From contig JAHLJT010002630.1 of NCBI GenBank assembly GCA_031308135.1, positions 96,268,141 through 96,332,140 of the forward strand: a stretch of DNA of 64,000 nucleotides, read 5' to 3'. Below, in pieces: positions 1 to 12,500 of this stretch. Under the pieces are notes generated by a model that had not been told where the DNA came from, did no database searches, and saw nothing but the letters and a program-made list of their open reading frames with translations. Source of the stretch: Acheta domesticus. Its lineage: Eukaryota > Arthropoda > Insecta > Orthoptera > Gryllidae. Positions within the stretch are counted from its first letter, which is position 1. Each line of letters opens with the position of its first letter. Both the position numbers and the translations under genes were made by a program.

Positions 1-440
1 GCGACCTCTACATGCTTTTTTTCAATTTCCCTCCCTCCAGTAACCCTACAGGGCGGGAATTTATTCAAGTAAGGGAGTTTCATTTCGTTTTCCAGCCGAT
101 TTGGCTTGTGGAGATGGTTGGGGGCGGTATCTTAAATAGGCTAGTTAAACTAACTTATATCTAACTTAAAACTATAAAGAACGCCGCTTTGAGCATGACC
201 TAGGTTATTTACAATTGTTTACTTTTCTTGTCAATTCTTTTGAGTGTTCATTTCTGATTCGTTATTTTTATTTTGTTATCCACGCTCTCATTCGTTCTTA
301 ATTATATATACAACTCTATCACTCATTCATTCTCACGTTCATACAACTTCACTACACTATTTACAGAACTTGTTCACCCACTTGACTCAAGCGATACATC
401 TACATGCAATATTTGAGACAGCTTTTGTTTTAATCTACAG

Positions 441-592
441 ATGGCAAAGACCGATGGTGGCGGCGGCGGTGGAGGCGGCGGCTACCTGCGGCGCGGCTCG
501 CTGGGCAGCAGCCTGGCGGCGGTGGGGGCGGGGGCGGCGGCGACGGCGCTCGGAGCGCGGAACACGCCCGCGCTTCGCCTCGCGGTGAACAG
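441..592 (+). CDS. Bok: Bok-type gene, first coding exon (1a)
   Basis: The exon encodes MAKTDGG, a run of glycines, then YLRRGSLGSSLAA and NTPALRLAVN, with the last codon split (AG + G = Arg51). It ends at AG|GTGAGC, a strong donor. A pyrimidine-rich stretch ending CTACAG sits directly before the ATG, so this is likely the second exon of the transcript, with the start codon at its first base. The phase-2 end fits exon 2 at 24597 exactly. The arginine-serine-leucine-glycine segment after the glycine run has no catalytic meaning that I recognise. Such N-terminal extensions precede the Bcl-2 fold in insect Bok-like proteins. Confidence 0.7.
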
Positions 593-3500
593 GTGAGCAT
601 CACGGGCCCCATGGCCGCCAGCAATAGGGAGTTTAACGCCACGCGGAAGGTAACGACCACGGTGTATACTGCGATTTTTCTAACTGCGACCCTCAAGGCC
701 ACTCAAATCCCATCTTCGCGATGGAATATGTCACGGCATTTCGCGTCTTTCTCGATTGTTCCGCTAGATTTCGCACGATCGCGACCGTATGAAGCAGTGC
801 TTGCGATCATGCGACTTCTACCGGCAAGACCGAGAAAAGATGCAAAATACCGTGACATATTCCATCGCGAAGATGGGATTTAAGTGGCCTTGAGGGTCTC
901 AGTTAGAAAAATCGCAGTATAAGATATATGTGTTAACTAGCCTCCTTTGGGGCAAATTTTCTGAAGCCAGTTTGAGGCTAGTTCCTCGCTTGTCCGCACG
1001 GTGCGCACGATCGGTTTGGGTCACGGTGTAAGATATACATATTAAGCTGACATCTTATACTGTGGCTAATACACAGTTTTACGAAACATTTCCGACCCAT
1101 TTTTGTAACTGTTCGTTCTAGACTTTACCAATTTCACCGCGAAACGACAAATCACTGATCTGAAATTTGAAATCAGCTGGCCACAGAGCTGTCGAATGGA
1201 TCACGACCAATCGCGACCTTGCCCAAATGAGATCCAAAGATCGCAGCACTTATATGCCAGAACTATGAGAACTAGCCTCACATAAGCTTCAATTTTAGAC
1301 TGGGAATGAACACATATATCTTACACCGTTGTAGCGACGTTAAGCAGTAAGTCACGTGACGGATCTCGAAGTCACAATGTCTTACCTCAGGCCTAAGGTA
1401 CGACCTTATACTTTGGTTTTTATTTTTTGGCGAGTGAGGGTGTCTTTACGGTACAATATCTCACGGCATTTCGTGTCTTTCTCGGTTGTGCCGCCATGTT
1501 TCCATCGCAGTGTTGTCAGAACTACGTGAATTCTACAACAGCATAAAAATATAATACAAAAGTTTTGTAAACTGATAATAGATGAAGAAGACTGATACCC
1601 CGGACAATAAAGAAATGCATTTTGTAGGTCCATAATTAGAGAAGAGTATTATAGAACCATGCCAAAGTTCAGTACTGCAAGCTTACTACAAATGATAAGC
1701 ATTTGGTGCGAAAACTAAATATTTTCATTGAAATATCAACATAAATTTGACAATTATAAGTACTTTTCATACAGCTACACCAAGTCACAACAAAAACCTG
1801 TAATTCACAAAAATTCGCGATCGAAACGGAATTTCGTTGTTGCATTCCCTACATTGTCGATATTCTGAGAGCTAGTCATTTTTATTTCAAATATTTGAAA
1901 ATAAACAACTTTTTAAAATAGCGCAGTAAATTTCCAGCGGGCTATTATGTTTATCACAAAAATGTAGAAAACCTACTCGTATTTTGAAAAAATTAAGCAT
2001 GATCTTATTTGAAGATCTGTTTTTGATGAGCATATTTATTTAAGAAAAACAATCGTTTCTTCACAATTGTAGTTATAGAAAGACGTCGAAATATTTTTAA
2101 TTTTTTTAAATGTTTGCAAAATCAGGCATTTCAACGAACACGAAACCTCCACCATTCTCTTAAGCTTTCATTATGCTATCTCAGGTCCCAATTTAATCAA
2201 AAAAACGTTGTGCGTTTTTTTTAAGAAATAATGTTTTAAAGAAAAGAAAAAATATTCTGTTTGACACATTTTTTCGAAAAAAATCCTTATGGTTTTGAAA
2301 AATTGAACATGACCTTATTTGAAGACCTGTTTTTTATTAATACATTTCATGAAGAAAAATGTGTGTCTGCATAATTGTAGTTGTAGGATGATGTCGAAAA
2401 AATTGGGATTTTTTCAATTTTCGAAGAATCTGAGTTTTCAACTAACATGAGATCTACGCCATTCTCTTAAATGACCTTCAGACTATCCAACAACAAAATT
2501 TAGTCAACATTGTTGGCGCCATTGTTTTGAAAATTTTGAAAATGTCCCAGGGACTTCATGTAAAGTACCCTCCAAAATTTAAAATATCGGTTTCAAATGC
2601 AAGGCGCCCCAAGAATAGTCAGATCGCTCGGGGAATATCAATTTTGGAGGAAATCGGCCGAACGATTTAGTCGCTAGCGTTGTTCACAAACAGCCGGACG
2701 GATAGACGTTTTGCTTTAAATTGGTTTTTCGGTATCAAGGACCCACAAAATAGGGATTCTGGCTGCATCACGTGTTAGGAGATTTTTTTCTTAATTTAGC
2801 AACTGGATTTATCCACTTTTTCGTTTCCCAGGACCCTGTGTTTTTCTGCCGAAAATCCGCCTTTTTTTCGCGCAGCAAAACATAACTTTCCCTGTACTAT
2901 ACGTACCTACGTATACTATATGGGAAAGTAAAAAATGTAAGAATACATAAAAGTATTAGCTTATCTTACTGCGAACAAAACACAGCCGTCATTGTCGCTT
3001 CTATCATCAGTGCGGCGCTACAACGATGGGTAACAACAACTGACAATGACCGCTCATCTATTCTTTTCACACTTAATACAATTAAAAAACGCAATTTATA
3101 ATGAAATAACAGAAATATAATATAAATATAAAATAATGTACAAATTCTAACTTACGTAGCATGCAACTGCGTAATTTGGAAGAGGACTACTAAAATTTAG
3201 AAATCTTTATTTCATATTTATTTCAAATAGGTTTTTAAATAATTTCTAAAAGATTAATTTGTAAAATTATAACCAAAGCCCCAATGTAAGAAACGAACAA
3301 AGAAATATGAAATAATATACACATTCTAACAAACGTAGCATCCACCTTATCCAAAACACCTCTGAAATTACGATCAGGAAGCGAAGAATTTTCAGAGCGG
3401 GCGATTAATTTAACCCCCAATTATTTCACAAATACTCATATTTTCGAAAAATTCAACATGATCATAGTTGAAGATCTGCTTTTGATGAACACATTTCATT

Positions 3501-6500
3501 AAGAAAAAAAATTATCTTCACAATTGTAGTTGTAGGAAGACGCGGATTTTTTTGTTTTTAAATTTTTGCAAAATCAGGCATTTCAACGAACATGAGACCA
3601 CCATTCTCTTGAGCTTCCTTTATGCTAACTAAAAGCACAATTTAATAAAAAAATGTGCTATCCTTTCTCATATACGTACGTATATACGGAGTATATACAT
3701 AGTATAGGGAAAGTTATGTAAAGCTGCGCGAAAAATGGCGGATTTTCGGCAGAACAAATTCATTGAAGGGCTCTGATAACGAACCAGTGGTGCTGGCACA
3801 GTGGTGAGAATGGCACAGACTTTCCCGTATTAGGTTCCTATTTCTTTTGATCTCGGCTAGCCATTCGGACTTGCCACATTCTCTTGCCCGCTGCCATCTA
3901 ACGCCGCCGACACTACATTTTTTGATATTTTATTAATTTTTCGTTTTCCTAATAGTAGAACAGAAATATTATTTTAAGAATATTAAAGAACAGTGAAATC
4001 TCGTCCTAAATGGTATTTTTTTAAAATTTGGAGCCGTATTTAAAAAATGACGTTTAAGCGCTGCTGTAAATGCGAAATTTGAAGCACAGACAATTCTTGA
4101 GTTTTCTAAAAATATCATTAGAACTCATTTGAAGTACATCAAGTCACAAATACAATAGTGTTTAAAAATTGCTGGAAATATGCATAATAACGGTGTGAGA
4201 CATCTTTTAAAACAAATATATTTGTGTACTTTTTGACAAAAAACAAAAATACCCCAAATTGAACTTTGCAGCATATTAGAGTGCAATTAGCACTATCGTT
4301 TCGAAAAGTGTGAATAAAAAATTTGGAGCTATTTTTAAGAAAATGACGTTTGAGCGTTTCTGAAAATGCGAAATTTTGAGCTACTTTTCAGAAAAAATGG
4401 TTGAGTTTTCGACAAACTTTACATGGCATTATTTAAAACACATGTACTTATCTATATTTGTTTACTAAAACGACCGAATTTAAATGTTGCCTCCTTAAAG
4501 AGAAAAAGGCGTTGGGAAATAGCATTGAGCGTAAGAAAAAGCGTTGGCTCAATAATCTAGCCCTTGTTTTCTCCAACGAAAATTTTTGACTTAAGAACTT
4601 GTACCCCGTGACCACAGAGATTATTATTATTTATTTAAATTATTATTAGGGACTGAAATATCTATTAATAGAATCTTATAAACACTGCACGAAGTGGAAT
4701 CGAATTTCAGAACCTACCTATATAACGTCTGAGAATTTTTCAATAACCAGTGACTAAAATGAAAGAAGAAAAATTACACGGAGGGTAAGCTCTCGGAAAT
4801 GTAGCTGTGCGGAGTAAAAAGCCAAATAAAAACGTAAGGTCCTCGGAGGCCCTGCACACGCTTCCTATACTGCGATTTTTCTAAGAGCGACTCTCAAGGA
4901 AACTCAAATCCCATCTTCGCGATGGAATTTGTCACGGCATTTCGCGTCTTTCTCAGTGGTTCCGTTAGATTTCGCACGATCGCGACCGTATGAAGCAGTG
5001 CTTGCGATCATGCGACTTCTACCGGCAAGACCGAGAAAAGACGCGAAATGCCGTAACATATTCCATCGCGAAGATGGGATTTGAGTTTCCTTGAGAGTCG
5101 CTCTTAGAAAAATCGCAGTATAGAGTTCTGCGCCCGTGTGTAGGTCAGTGCCGCAGTGGCGCGCGCTGGACGGCGCGTGATGCGAAACGCGTGATGCGAA
5201 GCGTGTGGCGGAGGCGATTTCGTATTCCGGAGAGGGAATCGGCCATGGCCGCGGGGGGGGGGCGAGGGATCTTCGGGCTGCACGCGGGGAGCGCTGCCAA
5301 GTAGCCCAGGGGCACGGTGGCCTCCTGGGAGGAGTGGGACTACCCCTGCCCCGCCCCTTCCTCCCCTGCTAGCAGCGTGGTTGACGCACCTTCGGGCCGC
5401 GAAGCCGTCAGTCTGTCTCCGCGTTATTTCAGCTTCGGGGCGTGCTAATTAGTTTTGTGCTAACGGTGAATGTAACGTCCGTTCGGAAGTTTAAGTTATT
5501 CGGCTTCGGGGCTCGCTAACTTGTTTTGTGCTAATGATCAATGTAGCGACCTATTGCAAGTTTGTTATTCTGCTTCAGGGCGTGCTAACTTGTTTTGTGC
5601 TAGCCGTGAGTGTAACGTCTGTTTGATTGTCATTCGGCCATGAAGCCATCAGTCTGACTCCACATATTTCGCCTTTGGGGCGTGCCAACTTGTGCTAACG
5701 TTGAATGTAACGTTCGATTTCAAGTTTAAGTTATTCGGCTTCGGGGCATGCTACCTTGCTTTGTGCTAACGGTGAACGTAACGTCCATTTGATAGTTTAA
5801 GCTTATTTGAAACGGCCCTGACATCATGCATACGAGTCACGGGACTGACGTGAAAACGTAACTGCGAACTTTACGCATTACGTATGATTTTTACGGTTTA
5901 ATCATACCCGTAACTTAATCTTACATTAGTAATCTTTTTAGGTTAATCTTACCCAATCTGAACAAACATAGATGCCTTGTTTAGTAAATTGCGGCGCGAG
6001 CCCGTAAAATATTGCGCTAATGAGGAATATGTATATGAATATAATGTTTCTTGGATCGTATTCGTGATTCCCTCTATAAGATTTGCCAAGGTTTTAGAAA
6101 TGACTGCTTCGAAATCGGAAAGCCCGTGTTGCTCGCACAAGCAGCCATAAATTCTAAACACTCGCACATTGTAGAGCGAGTAAAGATGATGTTAAATATT
6201 TGAATCACACGAGGGCACAGATAATATTAATTTTGATAATCCGTAACAACTTATATTCCTGATTAAGGACTTTATTTTGCAATAGTGTGTAAAATATACT
6301 ATCCAGTGCAATAAAACTCTTTTTGAACTCTAGCGTTTTGAAATCATAACGTCGAATGTCAGGTAATTTGTAGTGTGTAACGTCAACACGATATAAAAGT
6401 GTTCAAATTTCCTGTTTCCGCATTTGATCGGTCGGTGATCCGGTAAAACGCACAGCTTGGAGAGGAACTTTTGATTTAATTCGCAATTAGCACGGGAGCA

Positions 6501-9500
6501 AACGCTACATGAGATTTACCAGCTGAACACATAATACTATTTAAATTAACGTTTGACCGAACGGCGAAAGAGATTTTTACATTTCAAGCGCTTTTAATGT
6601 ACCGATCTCGTTATTTCGCTAATTAACTACACCTGGCAACGTACATACAAAATAAATACAGAACATAAATCCCATATTGTTCGTGTCACATCACGCAGGT
6701 TCACTTCAATTTCACAGAGGTAAATCTCTTTTCATACTGCCAGTGAATGCAACAGCAAGTCTCACCTTCCTAAAAAAAAATACGCAACATTGTATTCGTG
6801 ATGTGCAGTGTTTTACGCGTTCGTTTTATTTGCAATCAATCTTCAGCATTCGTATTTATTAACACCGCATCGTCAGTTCTGTTTTGGAGAGAGCGTCCCT
6901 TGCCCCCCAGTTTCGTCTGTGTGCGGATAAGTGCAGTTGAGTGTTGTCGAGCAGTGCAGTGCCTTGCAACTCTCCATCAAAACCAGAGACAAAGCTCGAG
7001 GGTGCTACTATAGGACGCGCTAGTGTCGCCAGATACAGCTGCAGGTTAGGCTCGCCAACATCCGTACATAAAAATTGGCTAATTGGTCAGAAATACGAAA
7101 AGTGTCTTCTAAATGTTGAATTATTCGTAATTTATACATATAAGAAACCACTGAAGAAAGCGCGAATATCGACGGTATCTTTTGTAACATTACGCACCTG
7201 CTTGCGTCTCGCGAACCCACGTAGCAGCCACGTATCGTTGCAGTTCGCAGTTCGTATTTTAGTTCCTGTAAGGTGATAGAGGAGAGCGCGCCACTGTAAT
7301 GGTCTCCACCACGTTATGTAAGTTAAAAGGCCCTGAAGCAGTGTGAGTGGTTGTGACGCGTAGTGTAGTCGCGTGTTTGAGTTGGAACGAAGTGAAGTGG
7401 AGTGGAGTGGTGTGAAGTTGAGACTGTGAGTCGTGATGAAGCTGCAAGGGAAGCCGTGGGCGGGGGCGTTGGCTCCGGTGGAGGAAGTCGGCGAGAGCGG
7501 CGGAGACGGTGTGAAGCGAGTGCGATGGTGAGTTTCATTTCTTTTTCACGATTGATTGATTGATTAGTGATTCCGGGCACGTCATCTGCTAATGTCATTA
7601 GCCCCGTGCATGTAGCTCATGTTTTTTGCTCTGGAGATGGCGGGTTCCCCCGCTGGATGCCGAGATCCGGCGCCGACCTACCGTTGTCTAGTGGTTTTTC
7701 CCCCCCAATGAGATATCTCCCACTAGTGGGACACCGCCCCAGGGACGGGACAAGCTCTAAGCTCCCGACCGGTCTCCCGGCATGTGTTTTAGTGTAGTGC
7801 ATGTTAAGTGTGTGTCTAAGGGGTGAGGATAGGTCAAAGAAAAGGAAGGAAAGATCGCGCGCGGTCTGTGGTCCGTTTGTTAGGGTACTGCTCCGGCATT
7901 CGCCTGGTGTTGATCGGAGAAACCACAGGAAACTACCGATCAGTGCAATCCGCCGATAGAATTCTCCTGACGACTGAATTCAACCAAGCTGACAAACTAG
8001 TGTCGAAAATCCTGTCACCGTCGGTGTTCGAACCTAGAACCTTCCGGTCATCTCTCCTCATAACCTCTCAGTTTCTAATGAGTAGGGCTCGGACTTTTAG
8101 GTATACACATATTTTACTATCTTTAATCTTGAACGTTAAAAGTTAACTTGAACTTCAAGTAGGGCGCCATGTTTTCCATAAACCAAATTGCATGTTACCT
8201 TAAAATAAATATTTTGATTAAGCTGCATAAAAATAGGTTCATGAAACAAAAAATATTATATATTTCACTTGATTCGTTTATTAATAAATTAATATTTTGA
8301 TAATTTTGAAGTTTAATACTTTAGAGTTTTTGGACATTTGGTGAAACACCAGATTGAAAAGTAGTGAATGGTCACACATCACATGTGTTACCATACTATG
8401 GGACTTCCCAGGTTTGAGTGCAGTGAGACTGATTCACGAGCTGTCAAAACGACTGAGGGGCATTTCTAACACTACGGTCAATTCAGTCAAATACTCTGAA
8501 TGATAACATATACTCATAACATACGCAGCTCCAAAATTTGCTCAGAGTGCACTGACCAAATGTGTAGAAGTAATAAAGAGGATGACATCACGTTTACATC
8601 GAGACTTCCCTCGATCTTTGTCAATGATTTTATTTATTTATTTCACAGTTTTACATTGTTATAGAAAACAACTTCCTGTTACCCACAATTCTAATAAATC
8701 ACATAATTTTAATTTTATTTCTCCATTTGTCACGATCTTCATAATCCTTGTCTGTTAAGTTCTTGTCCTTTAAAATTCCCTTAATTTCTCTCAATCAGCT
8801 GTGTTCAGGTCTTCCTCTTTTCTTCCTACCCACCGGAAACCACTCTAAAATTATATTTGGGATTCTATTATCAATGATTTTCAATTGGATAATAAATACA
8901 TATTTTCGTCGTTTTAATACTTTTTAAGCACATAAGAAACGAACAATTTCCGTTTTTAAGCACCTAAAAGTCTGAGCTAATGAGTGTTACACTAGACCGT
9001 CTTTGATGGTTTGCTGGTTACACCGTTGCATTTGCAACATCCCACCGGGGAATTCTTGATTCATTTATTTATTGTTTGATTGATTAGTAATTCCGAGATC
9101 ATCAACTACTAAGGTCATTAGTCCCGTAAGGGAAGTGCATGTTTTAATCGCGGAGATGGCTGTGATCTTGCCTCGCTAGTTGGCGAGATCTGGCACTGAA
9201 CTAAGCCAGTTCATCTCTCTTCATATTTGCCCAGCTTCTAATGAGTAGAGTCCGGATTTTTATGTAATTACATATTTTTTGTCTTTCTACTTACCGTTCT
9301 CAAAATTGTAATCTTGGCGAATCATCGCCCTCCTAACACAATATCCAATCTTTTTGTTACATATTTTTACATATTTAGTACTATATTACATATTTTACAT
9401 ATTTTTCTGCTTTCACAATATATTTTCTTATTCTATCAAGTTTCTTCACTTTTATTACACATTTTTTAAAACTATTTTTTTAAATCAGCTGCCTGTCGCA

Positions 9501-12500
9501 AATTTTTCTCAGAAATTAAGGTTACAGGTCACCTACGACCCCCTACGCTGCACGTAGATATCGCCAGTTTCTGCAATGACTTCTATTGCAAATAGTCTGG
9601 CTGCTAAACTACGGTCCTGGATTACAATAGATGAAGCTTTTACTACTGACGAGGAAGTTGAATGACGCATAGTGTGCATCAACTTGTGCTCTCCATAATG
9701 TTTTCTAAACGTATTAATTTTAAAGTTTATTTAGGACATTTTTTTCTAAATCTAATTTTGTGCTATGTAGATGGTCGTTTAAGTAGAGAATTTTAGTATT
9801 ACATATTATATATTATTTTACGTATTTATTACATATTCTTATTACATATTTTACATATTTATACATATTATACATTATTACATATTTATTAAATATTTTG
9901 ATGTTTAATACTACATATTTTTCCGGTCTCTACTAATGAGTGCTTGTGCCATTCTCGTTATACTCGACCGGCTTTGATGGCTCGGTAACAACACCGTGGC
10001 CTGTGTAACATCGCACCGGGAGGTTCTACAGTTCGATTCCCGTCGTTGGCGTATTTTCGTCAGTAGCTAAATACTTGGATCGAATTCAACCACTGTCTGG
10101 AAGTGAATTCTAGCAGCCCGTTGCTCTGATTGGTGGATATCCTTTTTCTCTCCGATCAGTGCTAGGCAAATGCCGGAGAAGTACCCTTACAAGCGGGCCA
10201 CGGACCATGTACAATCATTCCTTCCTCTTTCTTGTCATATCCTCACCCTTTACTTACTATAATACTTACATGCACTACACTACCGCACATTATCGGGAAG
10301 CCAGTTGGGAGCGTAGAGCTCGTCCCGGCTGGGGCGGTGCTCCGCTAGTGAGAGACCTGGAGAGGGAAACCCCGCTCGTCGACAATAGATCGGTTCCGGA
10401 TCTCACGCCTGAGAAGAAGAGCGGCACCACCTGCGATATAACGTGCATTACATTTACGGGATTAGTGATCACAGTCGATGTCGCGCCCAGAAACACAAGT
10501 TAATCAATAACTAACGCAAATAAAGTACTATCGAATTACTTAGAAGTAATTTAAAACTTCCTACAATTTTCAAAATGATTCCCAACTCTTAACATCAGCT
10601 ATGTAGACTAATCAATATTACTGTACGTAAATGTCAACGCATTAGCGTGGGTGTCGTTTGGTTCTGGTACAGAAATTTTAGATTTGAACCTTGAAAAAAA
10701 ATTACCAGAAAATTTGTCCATTTGACCATTAGCCTTTGTCCCGAGCAAAATACGAACACTCCTACTATCACGAGTAAGCGAAAATTTTGGTGAACTTTTA
10801 AACTTATTAAATGTTCATATTTCTTCATGTTTATGCTATTTATTATTCTGATGTTTATTATGTGTGGAATTCCTGTTCAATTATCATTATTGATTAATAG
10901 ACTCACCGACCAAAATTTCAAATTCATTTCTTCTCATTCAAAACAGAGATTGAAAATATCTGGAATATAAAATTCCACTTTCGGTAATAACTGCGTTTTT
11001 GCTTTCCACTCCGAATGGATATCAGTCAATAAATGATATTTTAATATGCAAAATCAGTTTCTCTCACCGTATTGGTAAGAAAACGTGAACCAGCAAAGAA
11101 ATAGTTCTCCTATCAAAGAGCATTGCGTTGTTCTGTTTCCCACAAAATTGAAATACGTGTTATTTATATATGTCCTCGTGAAGCGCAATTGTTCATATGT
11201 ATGAGAATTTTATAGTACCGTACAGTAGCAAAAAATTCTTAATAAAACGCATAAAATAGTTTTCCGAAAAGTATCATGCCCACTGGTGAAGAACAACGAA
11301 TAAAACACTCTCTTATAAAACTCCAAACAATTAAATATTGAAACAAATGTCTTCACAAATACTGCAATAACGAAGTGTAGTATGTATCAACAGTTTGGAG
11401 ACTATCTGAACAGTTATTTACACACCAAGAATACAAAAAATGTTGCTCTTCCATAATGCAACGTGAATAGCAAATATTTAATGACGGCGACCTCTTTCTT
11501 TGCGCCTTACTGTCACATGACGTCAACTATATCGTAAGCAGTGACCCACTGAATATGATAATGCAGTTGGTACGTGCAGTATAATACTAATTATCATTCA
11601 TCAATTATTGGCAGAATAACAATCAAATATTTGCATTTTTCAGTCAAAATCTAAACTGTTTTTGTTCCAAATTACTGAGAATCTAAAAACTGTAGACTCC
11701 TGTCTCATGGTCGGTTGGTGCATAGATTCTTTCAATTTCTGCACTCAATGGAAATTAGTAATTAGGTAACATACGAGTACAGTGGGACTTCGATTACCCG
11801 AACTAATTGGAACCAGATATAGTTCGGATATTTGATATTTGATAACCGTACATAAAGTCTATGTAGGCTACCGTTGCACTAGAAGGCGGTTGATTTTTTG
11901 CCAAGAATGAACATTCCGAGTGAGTGACAGTTGTTAAGCATTTACGATCGGTTGTTTGAAAATGTACCGTTAGTTCTCGTGCACTTAACGGTGGTGAAAA
12001 GCGTTTTCCTGCTAATAATAAACATTCCGAGTTCTTAAGCATTTATCGTAGGATTTGTCAAAGTTCACTGAAGTCAGATGATTGACTACAGTACCTCGTT
12101 AATATTTTATCAATGTTAATCATATCGGGGATCATTCTCAATATTCAGTATTGCAAAAGGAAATGAATATGTATAGTATACGGTACCTGCTTTAAAAAAA
12201 TAATTATTCAGATCAAATATGACTTCAGATGTTTGATGTTTCCGATGATTGACGTTCGGGTAACCGACGTCCTACTGTATTTTCATTTTTCAGTTACTGA
12301 GCTTGTATAGGTGAAACTTCAGAGGGCTGAGATATCCTCTTTGAAACGATGCGTGTGCAGTTTTGTCTGCGCCTCTCTCCTCCTTTTCAGTCTCAGAGAA
12401 AGTCATCGTCGGGAATGTGAAAGAATTTGTAATTACCTGAAAATGTCATGGTCGATGGTTAGTATCTCCTGTACCAACAACCCGAAAACAGGCGTAACCT

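Noticed and set aside
7567..8146. Several ORFs of 61-107 codons
   Set aside because: They lie within a SINE S1 copy and its flank. The same sequence recurs at other sites.
11803..12042. 79-codon minus-strand ORF inside the pogo/Tigger-like element
   Set aside because: It contains an internal duplicated motif and no recognisable transposase or DNA-binding residues.
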